Assembly (NCBI GenBank): GCA_947179485.1
Contig: OX359247.1
Coordinates: 57,447,131 to 57,511,130, forward strand
DNA from: Allacma fusca
Lineage: Eukaryota > Arthropoda > Collembola > Symphypleona > Sminthuridae
Direction: 5' to 3'
Length of the DNA stretch: 64,000 nucleotides
This document shows positions 12,201-24,000 of this stretch, one piece after another (the stretch's first letter is position 1; the number at the start of each line of letters is the position of its first letter). The notes under the pieces are model-generated. The model was not told the DNA's origin. It made no database searches and saw only the letters and a list, made by a program, of their open reading frames with translations. The position numbers and the translations under genes were made by a program.

Positions 12201-15200
12201 GTATGTGTAAACGACTCCAAGAACCCCAGGAAGGGCTGGAAACCCGAGCTGAGAAAAGGGCTTTAAAGGGACATGATGAGGTGACCGAGATGCCGGGGCT
12301 TATCGATGAAAATAAAAATTATGATTCCTTTCGTGTGATGGAAATCCCACTTTGCCTGATCTTATCTCCCGCTCCTTTCCACCCTTGTAACGTCCACACT
12401 TGTGAGTCAAATCAAGCTGTACATGCTGAGGTCCTCATTATTTCTTTTTCAGCTCATAAACCGGCCCTTCATTTTTTCCCGTTTACAATTTTTTACATTC
12501 AATTTTATCTCATACCCTATTTCAAATTTTTTGCCCTCTTTTGTATCCCCCTCCATAAAATCCATCCGTTTTGTAAGCACAAAACAGATTACATTTGAGT
12601 TTCCCTCACTTTCATACGCTCCTAATTAAAAATTTAAATATTATGCAAAACTAAATGCAAAAGCTGTTAAATTTCAACGCCGTTTAGATTATTTCCCGTG
12701 ACTTTCCAGAATATCACCTTTAGATGAGTCAAGCCTTTATGAAATGGGAAAAGTTTTATTTTTTCTATATTGTTAGCTCGGTGTTATGAGCGAGTAGATG
12801 AACAATTGTGTGTAACTAAATGTGAATTGCCAAAGTATGATGGGGTGATATGATGCAGAATGTAACAGATTGAGAATGGAATTGTGATTAATATAACTCA
12901 ACTTTAATGTTTGTCAAAAAGATGGGAAAAGGAGTTGTGTACTGCCTTACAGCTAGAGAAGAAGTCTTGGTTTTTTGTTAGGAAAAAGGTGGAAGTTGAG
13001 GCTTGGTTCTTATCATGTTTAAGATTATTTATAAATAGAATCAGGCAGGTAACCTAGAATAAGGTCAAGTGCTGGAGCACTGAATACAGTGAATAAAAGA
13101 GCATTATACATATGAATAGGTCACAACTATGATAATGTTAATGGGGCATTAACAGACCGCCCACCAAAATAATAGTGACATTATTTTAAAAATTTAGGAA
13201 ACTGGTCAAAAACATTTGAAGAGAAAAAAAATACAATTGCAAACGGTTTCTATAGGACACTTTCACTCACTATCATTTTCACTTGGGGAGGGAAGTAGTA
13301 CTAGACGAGTGATAGGTCGCTTGAAGTTACCATCAGCAGTTCTTACAGTCACTGTGCGGATGAGCTTCTTGTCGTCCTTGTCGTTGGGATGCACCTCTTC
13401 TATTCTCCCGAGCTTCCAATGTTGAGGTGGAGAATGATCTTCTCGGAGGACAACTAGATCTCCAACCTTTACGTTGGCTTGAGGTAGTTTCCACTTCGTC
13501 CTTTTTTGTAAGTGCTGAAGATACTCCAGATGCCACCTACGCCAGAAGTGTTGCTTCATTTGCTGCTGGTGTTGCCATCTATTAAGGCGGTTTACTTTCA
13601 CGGTTGTTAGGTCGGGCTCTGGGATGCTTTTTAATGGGCCACCAATGATAAAATGCCCAGGAGTCAAGGCTTCCAGGTCATCGGGGTCGGATGATTGAGG
13701 ACACAGTGGACGAGAATTCAAACACGCTTCAATTTCTTTGAGGACCGTTGCGTATTCTTCGAAATTTAATGGCGCATTTTTTAGGACTCGATGAAGGTGA
13801 AACTTTGCTGACTTGACTGCAGCTTCCCACAGGCCACCCATGTGAGGAGCTGCAGGCGGGTTGAAAATCCATGAGATTCCATCTGCAACTAGGGAATTAG
13901 AGATTTGCTTATTGAATGCATGGGATTTTACCTCCTTGAGGATCTCCTGGAGCTCTCTATTAGCGCCAATGAAATTGGAACCGTTGTCGCTTCTAATGGT
14001 GACTGGTGAACCTCTGGTCGACACTAGTCTTCGTAGGGATGCCAGGAAGGCCTCGGCGGTTAGGTTGCTGACAAGTTCCAAGTGGACTGCCTTCGTGCAC
14101 ATACATACGTACACAGCAATGTACGCCTTGTGGGTTTTGGGGCTGCGACTGTATGAGTCTCGGAGGATTACGGGCCCTGCGAAGTCCACTCCAATATTTG
14201 TAAAGGGGCGAGTCAACTGTACGCGGGGCTGGGGTAGATCCGACATCATCTGATGAGCGGTAGCTGCTCTATGTACTACACAGGTTTTGCACTTGTGGAT
14301 GATTTTTCTCACTTGCTGTCGGCACCTTACAAGCCAGTATTTGGATTGGACAATGTTCATCATGAGACGAGGGCCGGCATGAAAGAGAAAGTGATGGTAC
14401 CAATGGAGAATCATGTCAGTGATGTGGTGTCTGGGTAAGAGGATGGGATGTTTAGCATTGTAGGAGATGTTGGCTTGGTTGACTCTGCCGCCCACCCTGA
14501 GGAGGCCTTGATGAAGGAACGGATTTAGGGAGAGAAGTGAGGATTTTTTCGGTAGAGGAGCTACTGCTTCTAAGCTCACAACTTCTACTGGGTACGAAGA
14601 TCGTTGGATGTAGTGAATCCACATTTCCTCAGCTTCCTTCAACTCTGTGGGACCGAGTGAGCTGGTAGGGGTGGATTGCTTCAAGATGTGGCACCACAAC
14701 CGTTTCCACCAGGCGGTGTGCCTGCGAAGTTTATTCCAAGATGACAACGAATAGCTCTTCACGATGTTCTCAACGGTGGAGTTGTCATTGGACAGATTTA
14801 CGACGGTGGATTCTCTTCTTAAGTAGGAACTCATGTTGATGTTGTGGGATCTATCCATGGAGGGAGTAGAAACGTCTCCCTTGGGCTTCCGCAACGAGCA
14901 GACCATGGACATGTTTTGGGAAAGTTTGCTGATTCCAATGGAAGGATTAAATGCGTCTCCTTGGGGATTCTGCAACGAGCAGACCATTGGCTCTGGGTTC
15001 AGGTTGGGCAGTCGGAGAAAGCTGGGTCCGTTAAACCACATGTCATTATGAACCAGATCTTGAACGGAGATTCCACGGGATGGAAGATCTGCGGGATTTT
15101 GCTGACCTGGAATGTGCTTCCACGTGACTGAAGGATTGTCCAACTGAATGGATATGACTCGGTTTCGGATAAATGTTTTCCACTTCTGAGGATCGGAGTT

Positions 15201-18200
15201 CACCCAGGCTAAGGTTATGGTGGAGTCTGTCCATCCAGTGATGGAGTCAACAGGATCCGGTAGAGATTTTTTCACAACAGTGATGAGGGAGGAGAGGAGA
15301 ACCGCGCCACATAGTTCTAGTTTGGGAATACTTTGCTCCTTGGTAGGGGCTACACGAGACTTTGCTGCCACTAGGCGGACCAAAACTGAGGAAGGAGAGA
15401 TAATGCGGAGGTAGACTGCAGCGGCATATGCTTTCTCTGAGGCATCTGAGAAGCCGTGAATCTGCATTGTTGTCGATTGAGCAAGATTGATACCTCGAGG
15501 AATGTTTAGCTCTTCAATGTGCTTCATTTCGTCTTGGTACTTCTTCCAGGTTTGTAGCAAGGGTTTAGGGGGTACTACATCCCAGCCAGTTTGAGCCTTC
15601 CACAACTGCTGCATTAGCACCTTTGCTCTTACTGTGACTGGAGAAAGAAATCCAAGTGGATCATATACTCGAGCAATTTCGGCGAGGATGGTCCGTTTGG
15701 TTTGACTCTTAGACTTGGATGATTGGACGGTGAATTTGAAGTGATCTGTTGACGGATTCCAGATTAAGCCTAAAGCTTTCGTGCTGCTGTCATCAAAGGA
15801 TTGAGGGTTGATTTTCTCAACCATCTCTTCTGGCAATGAGTCTAGCATAGACGGATTAGAGGAGGACCATTTTCGTAGGAGAAAATTGGCTTTGTTGAGT
15901 AGTCCAATGAGTTGTTGCTGGAGAATTTTTGCGTCTTCAATATTCTGTCCTCCACTTAAGCAGTCGTCAACATAAAAATCTCTTTTCACAATTTTCGCTG
16001 CTAGTGGGTACAAATGCTGTTGATTTTCTGCTAGAGTTAGCATTGTCTTGACAGCGAGGTACGGGGATGAGGCAACTCCAAATGTGACTTTGGTGAGTTG
16101 AAAGACTTTTAGAGGTTGTTGCTGGTTTTCTCGCCATAATATGCGCTGGAATTTTCTATGTGAGGGGTGCAGTGAGATGCAATGATACATCTGCTTGACA
16201 TCAGCTTTGAACGGGACGAGCCAGTATCTCCACCTAATAAGGATACTTGTGAGGTCGTCCTGGAGGGTAGGGCCAACAAGAAGTTGCTCGTTGAGGGACT
16301 GACCAGAGCTGGATCTGGCGCTGGCGTCGAACACTATGCGCATTTTCGTTGTAGTGCTTTCTTTGAACACAGGGTGGTGGGGGAGAAAGTACTCTTCACT
16401 CTCACTTTTGTTCGCTGGAACTTCTTCCAAATGGCCTTGTGATAGGAGTTCACGAATTGATTTTGTGTATTCTTCCTTCAGTTGGGGATGCATTTGAAAC
16501 TTGGCTTCTAGGCTGTAGAACCTTTTGACGGCCATGGATTTTGAGTTCCCAAGTAGTTCTCGATTGGCTTTGAACGGAAGCATAACTTGGTATGTACCAT
16601 CTGGTAGGGTGGTTGTTGTTTCGGAGTAGATAGCTTCGCATTTTATTTCATTTGGGGTGAGTTTGGATATTTCGTCGGAACATTCTTCTATTTTCCAAAA
16701 CCTTTGAAGCTGAGTTTCGAGGGTAGCGGAGTCAGTTAGGTTGCATAATGAGGATATAAGTTTACCTTCAGTTGAGCCGCCTCCTATCAACCAACCAAGC
16801 AGGGATTCTTGAGCGACAGGGTAATTATCATCAGCACGCTTGAGCCCAGGACGAATAATCTTGTAGTGAATTGCTGTTGATAGGAGCATGTCAACTTTGT
16901 CAGGGAGGTAGTAGTTGGGGTCAGCTAATCCTTGTTTAGGTAAATGATTCCATTTTGCTGGATCCACTCTTTTCTTTGGGTAGAGTCCACCAACCTTTCT
17001 TATCACTAAAGCAGTGAGCTTAATTTGACTAAGTGGTTGGTTGATGGACATAAGGTCTAACTGGACAACTTCATTTGCTGTTGTGATTAATTTGCCTTCT
17101 AAAGCACTTACTGGTTGAGGGTCATTTAACTTTTCCCTTGCAAGGCCTAGTTTCTTGACCAATGCATCTGAGATGAAGCTGTCATCTGCACAATTGTCTA
17201 TGAGAACACGACATGGAATTCCTTCCCCATTTGCATTGAATACTTGAACGATTGCTGTAGGTTTAATAATACCTTGGGGATGAGACTCGCACTTTGTCAA
17301 GTTAACGGTAGTGGTTGGCTTATCAGGTTTGATAAACGCAGCGTGTAAAGTGGAGTGATGCTTCTGCTTACATACTCTGCATAAACCTTGGGATGTACAT
17401 TTCTTCCAGTAGTGACCTGGCCGAAGACAATTTGTACACAGCTTGGATTTCTCTGCTAATGTCTTCCTGTCTTTTTCTGGAGTTTCACTTAATTTTGGAC
17501 ATAAATAATTTGCATGAGGAGCCTTACATATGTCGCATGTAGTGGAGTTGGACCTGAGGCGGGTCAGACTTCGTACATCTGTGATTTTCTTGGTGGGGCT
17601 GTTATTGCTGCTGATCTTAACACTTTCTTGCGATGATGCCAGATCTAGCACCTCTTTGTCAAGGAAATTCAGGAGGGATTTTAAAGGAGGAACATCTTTA
17701 GTAGATAAGGTCTGATTAAATCGTAACTTTGTAGTTGCGTCTAGCTTTCGGGTTAGAATACGTATAATTATGGCATCCCATTCTGCGATGGGTTGACCGA
17801 GGGAATGAATGGCGGCAAGGGAGTTGGAGGTAATGTTGCTAAGAGATCGGAGGTTTGAAGCTGACCTTACTGTGATTTCGGGGTGGTCAAGGATTCTGTC
17901 AACTTGCTTAAAAATAATTTCCCTTGTATGCTCAAAGGCTTCTACTAACCTGTCATAGGCAATTGGATAGTTGCTGTCAATGATAGGAATTGATTCAAGG
18001 AGATCAGAGGCTGCACCTTCTAGTGCTGCTAAAAGGTATTGGAATTTTTCTGCTCCGGATAGATCTGCTCTATTGTGGACAGTTTGGTTGTATCTATCTC
18101 GGAAAGGCAACCACTCCTCATACTTTCCGGTGAAGGTAGGAAGGGTAAGTTGAGGTAGCTTTGGTTTTGGGGCGGAATGAGAATGACTGGGAGGTGCACT

Positions 18201-21064
18201 GGCGGCTAAAATGCGAGCTTGAGCTTCAACCTTACGAATTTCTTCCGCTGCTGTGTCAACTGCCTCCTTCTTCCTCAACTCGTTGTCCCATGTGGCGAGA
18301 ATTACTTGCTGGTTTGTGATGCTTTCCAGGATAGGATCGACTCTTCGGGCTACATCATCTTGTTCAGCATCATCGTTGCACTGTTCTAGAAGCACGTCGT
18401 ACACTGATTCGACTTTCTTCTTAACATCCTCGATGTTAGCGTGAAACGTACAATAATCTGCACGAGTAACTGTTTGTACGGTGAACACTGCCATTGCGTT
18501 TTTGTAGGTCGTGAGGCTCCCCTTATACCTTCTCAAAACGTTCTTGGGATCACCCATCTTAACGGCAGGTTAAACACATTAGATGACACAAAAACTGATT
18601 CAATCACTAAAAAGTTCGAAGGACCAAATGTTAGCTCGGTGTTATGAGCGAGTAGATGAACAATTGTGTGTAACTAAATGTGAATTGCCAAAGTATGATG
18701 GGGTGATATGATGCAGAATGTAACAGATTGAGAATGGAATTGTGATTAATATAACTCAACTTTAATGTTTGTCAAAAAGATGGGAAAAGGAGTTGTGTAC
18801 TGCCTTACAGCTAGAGAAGAAGTCTTGGTTTTTTGTTAGGAAAAAGGTGGAAGTTGAGGCTTGGTTCTTATCATGTTTAAGATTATTTATAAATAGAATC
18901 AGGCAGGTAACCTAGAATAAGGTCAAGTGCTGGAGCACTGAATACAGTGAATAAAAGAGCATTATACATATGAATAGGTCACAACTATGATAATGTTAAT
19001 GGGGCATTAACATATATGATTGGCATTTCTATTCAGAAGAAAATTTCTAAAAATAAAAAAATTCAAAACAATCTCCTTAAAAAAGGTTTTGACGCCATCA
19101 AATTGTTTTATTCCCATTGTGTTTCTGAAATTTTCGTATGATCAAAGCAGTTAAACTCTGTGTTTTTAGGAGGTCCATAATGTCCATATATAGTCAGCAT
19201 ACCCGGTTAATCAAATCTCCCTGTATATTGTGGGCGGAATTGAGTAAAAAAAATGAAATTAAAATTTGCTACACACAATTTTGTGTTCCTTTGAAGGAGC
19301 GTAATTATTTTTAGGAAAATATTTGTCCAGCCCAATGTTTGAAAGTTTTGAACTCGGAGCTCTCCCACTTTGAAATATGTGTAAATTGAGAGGTGGAGGA
19401 GCTCCTGGTGTTTAAGGACAGAGAGAGGAAATGCAAATAAGACAAGGGAGAAGTCGGAGGAGAGAATAATTGTGAGTGAGAAAAGAGCCACCTGGAAAAG
19501 ACGCATTTTCCAGGCTTTTGTTGACTTTTCATTAATGCGGGCCCAACTTTTCTTATGTCTTATCTTTTGAGCAAGAGCGAGAGACAGGGAGAATTATTCC
19601 TTCGGGATAATTAGCAAAATGTGCCTCTCCTTAAGCTCCTGTCCCAGGGGAAGGGGGTACAGTGAACTCTCATTAGAATAGATCCCTTGCTAAATATATT
19701 TCCCCGTATTGGGGCGAAAATATAAGGGAGACAAATTCACCAACTAAATTTTGTATTCAAAAGAGAATGCATAGAAGAGAGAGTGAGATTTGCTGTAGAA
19801 AGTCTTTTAAAATTTAATTAAAACATCTATACAGTGTTTAGCTCGTTAACTGTTTTGCAACTTAATTTTACTCCATTTTTAAAAAAAAGAGCCCTTAACG
19901 TGGTATTAACTGCAAAAATTACATTTGATCAAAACTCAGATTTTTTTGTCTCCAAAGGGTTTTGAGCCAATTAAAATTTTAAGGTTGTCAATTTCAATTA
20001 ATAATTCCACTGGTGCGCCCAAGCCATATTGAGGGCAGACTGTGTTAGTCTTTGACTGGTCACAATTTAAAAAAAAATGTTGTGAGCTAATGAGGAAGGG
20101 ACGACTCTGTGGATTGTTCCCATGCTGTATCCTCTGATCTGGGCTCCGCCACTGTTTACAAAGGGAAGATCCCCGGCCTCATAAATATACAGAAAGGACC
20201 GGCCGTTACTCACCCTGGCCATCAATATTCAGAGGAAGTGGCAGGTCGTTCAAAATTAGAATGTGGAGAGGCTGAGAATTCCCAGACGTTATCGAGGAAA
20301 GATTTACAACCTAATTTGTTTCTCATTTCAACCTTCAAATGAAGACACTGGGCCACACAGATCTACATGATGTCCGTTATGATTTGGGCCCCTTCACCCT
20401 ATATAGCCACCATATCCCAGGAACTTCAGAGTTTTTTCCGACAGCAAACATTTTCAGACATGAAACGAATTCCGGAACTTCAAGAAGAATAAAAAGTCCT
20501 TGCATTTTCCCGCAACCGTTCTCTTTGTTTTTCTGACGTATTTTTCTAAAGGATTGGCATAATAAGCCTGAAACAATTTTCGAAAAAATCGTAATACACG
20601 ATATTTTTTGTAATTTAAGCCGGTGACCCTAAATTTGACCCTAAATTGTTCCTGGTCAGTAATGAAATGTGGAAAAGTTTTTGAATTTGGATAAAAATGT
20701 TCCAAAGAATGAATTTTAAGTTTCTACCACCGCTCCTGTAATATATCGTGGGTTAAATTTTTAAAATACGATGTTTTTTGGCCGCTATGCTTTTTAAACG
20801 GGTTCTCCAGTCAAATGGTGTTTTTTAAATTGAGCTGATGGTAGGATGGTTGGATGTTTTCTGGGACTCTGTACAGAGTGAGAGTTGGGTCGGGTGACCG
20901 GTGCAACAGTTGTTCCTGAGCTCCTTCTCCAGTGTCAAGATGTGCTCTTCAGATATTTCCTCTCTCACTCTTCCAACACCTTGATTTACCGCCGCTATAC
21001 GAGGCCATGCTCATTTTGACAATTTTTTAAATTCCCTCTGTATTCCTCTCTCTCTCTCTCTTTT

Positions 21065-21099
<35 letters not shown>

Positions 21100-24000
21100 T
21101 TAGAGCGGCTTTATTTTATGGGTCTGACATGTTAAAACTCCTGACTTAGACGTGGACTGAATACGAAACATAAACATAATTGATTTCATTTCAGTAGCAC
21201 AGGTTTTGGATTTCAGGAACATTTATCCAGTTCCCTCTCACTGTAACACCCTCCCTTAGAAAACATTACGCAGTTTCCTGTACAAAGTCATCCGTATTTT
21301 CAATCTTTTATTTGTCATTTTACTGCACACAATTTTTTCTCCCTTAACACGGGTACCTATCTTTCCATAGTCGAGTCTCGCTAATAACTACCCCTTAAAA
21401 GGGCGTTTCTCTTTCTTGTGGCTTAAATTCTTAAAAAATTTCCGAATCAACACTATCTGTACACAGGATTTTACTCTTGTAAGAGAATATTTTGCTTGTT
21501 ATCTCAATTTTGTTTTAATAATACCTTCTATAAATGTTGACATAGATATGTATGCACATACAATTACATTGGCAACAATATTTGAACTCACTAAACTTCC
21601 AGTTCTTAAATTTAGGTTTAATTTTTTTAAACTGTAAAATAACAATCTAAATTAACCCAAACAGTAGACTAACCAACTATTTATCTACCAATGCAAGAAT
21701 TGTCAACATTCTCAGAAATTATATTGGACGGCGTTAAAGCTTTACAAAGTAAAAATTAATTGATGCTATAACAAATACAAATATTAACATTGTGGTTAAT
21801 GGGAAGTGGCTAAAATTCCTTTCCGCTTTGCCCTTACAGTGGAAATGCTCTTGTACACGAGTCCGTAATATTAATTGGGGTGTGCTCTATTTAAGCGTAA
21901 TTAAGCCACAAATTTTATACAGGAAACCCGAAACCTCTTTTCTTTTTATTAATTTTTTTAATTTTGTAAAACTTCAACGTCAATAACCGAATTTACGAAA
22001 GTGTGGCCCAAAGAATACGAAAGGTACAGTTCAAAAATTCGAAATAATTAATGGAGGATTGGAATGGACGAAAATGTGAGCATGTGCAATCCAAAACGAA
22101 CCAAAAATTTTCCCTGATCTGAACCAAAATGTGAACAATGGTAAAAAAACAAGGGAGAATCCTCTCATTAAAGATTCGTTGTGCTCTATCAGAATTTGGA
22201 CACGCTGGTTTTGTGGATAAAAAAAGATGTCCTTACAATATGGGGGCTGTCAGGATGGAAATTGGGGATGGAAATAATAATTCGAGCCTCACCTAATTTT
22301 TCCCAATTTTCCCGACAACAGGAACATCAGAGCGGCATAATGATGGGATGAGTTCCTTGTCGTCGGCATAATTGGCCGTGGGCTGAATATTTTTTTTTTT
22401 TTACTGGGGAAATTGCTGTCCTCAGCAAAACTCGCAACCTCTCTCTCGTGTCTTATTCCTTGTGAGGAACTCTCGTAAATTGGGGTGGATCCTCTCAATT
22501 TGCTCTGTGTCTGAGTCAATCGATCCTAATTCTATTGGTTTTTACCTTTTTCAGCCTCTCTCATTTACCAACTTTTTATTTATGACCCGCAATTCAAAAT
22601 TCTGCTTTATGGATGGGCCTCGTTAATTCACACAAGTCTTCAGCACGTACTCCGCTCGTTACTCTAATATTTCCTAAGTATCCATTCCACTCTCCTGCAA
22701 AACCATACAGTCCATCCCCGTTGTAACAGCACCTTTGAAAATCTCAAAATTTTATAATTTTCAAATGCGGTTTGAAATGAGAAATTTTGAATTTCCCGTT
22801 GGCGCCAAACCCGAAAATTATTTTTGCGTTATCTTTTGCAACAAAAAATTTACTGGAATTAATTTCGATCGGATTTTTAAAACGTAGCCAGGAATAGTTA
22901 TTTTTCGTTTTGTAAGGTTTTGACGCCGAATAATGTAATTTTCAGTGGTTGCTGCATTTTGAAAAATTTGTGAAAATAAGCGGTTCTGTTTGAAAAATCA
23001 TGTTTTGGAGTTTGCGCAGTATTCGTAAAAAGCTTCTGTATCAATTGCTGGAGGATGGGAATGTATTCGAGAAATGAAATGTCAAGGGTAGGATCGATCC
23101 ATTGAGGAAAGAAACGTCCCCTCGGATGAAACATTTTAATCAAGGAAATTGGTGAAGGACGGAAACTTTGCAATTTGTGAATGATATTTTCTTCGTTTTC
23201 TCCCACTTCCTTTCCCTATACAGATAGTCCCAAAACTTTAGGAGTGGCTAAATTAAATCCTGGGTGCATTTTCAAGGCTGAGAATGAAACTTTGGCTTTT
23301 AGTCTCTTGTCCCTCATTTCTGTCATTGACATTCATTTGTTCTTCCCACTCAACGCTCTCTCTCTCTCTCTCTCTCTCACTCACTCGCGCCACTCTCATC
23401 ATTAGTTTTAATCCATTGATTGTCGCAAAGAGTCAAAGGACAGAGGAGCAGGGATGCAAATGCATAATAAAATTTTATATCATGTTTTTATACCTCGGCC
23501 CTTAAAATCTGCTACCTTTCCATGGTTGCACATTCTGAGGACAGGTGAATCCGGGCTTTGGGGAAATTTCATAAAAATCTTGATATTTTGTGGGGAGAGA
23601 TATTTGAATGGAAGACAGATCGGAAAGACAAAGCGTAAAGTTGCATGGGCTTAAATCCGGAATGGGAAAGTTTGGGTCATAATTAATTCCCAGTAAGTGT
23701 CCCTTATTGCTGTTGTTCAAAAAGTTGTTTACGGAACGGTTCCCTGTCACTTAGGAACCAACGGAGCTGGCTTGTTACGTGATGCATGTTCCTAATATTT
23801 TCTCTCCGTACGAGGTGACTACTAATATTTGAGTTGCACACTTGGCTAATAAATAAGGGGAATTTTTTACAAATTACATATATTATTTGAAGGTCAAGAT
23901 TTCACAAAAATTTTAAAAGTGCCCCAAATTACCAGAATGAAAATTTTTTATATTTTTATGAAACATTCAAAAAAGTATTAGAAAAGGATTTCCGTGGTAT

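Larger units (their letters stand above)
9269..12770. other. Intron 1, part 5' of the BEL element
   Basis: AT-rich non-coding DNA. It contains TTYRACGCC-type motifs at 9396, 10783, 10858, 11057 and 12676, and a retroelement-like fragment around 11645-11720. I see no exon with good splice sites and a conserved protein. Confidence 0.6.
12771..19012 (-). mobile_element. Complete BEL/Pao LTR retrotransposon in intron 1
   Basis: The element is 6,242 bp with 384-bp direct repeats (12771-13154 and 18629-19012) that begin TG and end CA, flanked by TATAT duplications. On its sense (minus) strand the order is LTR, primer site, a 71-nt leader, one gag-pol frame, a purine tract and LTR. There is no envelope frame. 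It lies antisense inside the first intron of the main gene, the orientation that usually disturbs host splicing least. I see no stop or frameshift, and the LTRs appear identical, which implies a recent insertion and possible mobility. Confidence 0.97.

Noticed and set aside
13333-18647. Many plus- and minus-strand frames inside the BEL coding region
   Set aside because: They are shadows of the 1,764-codon gag-pol frame.
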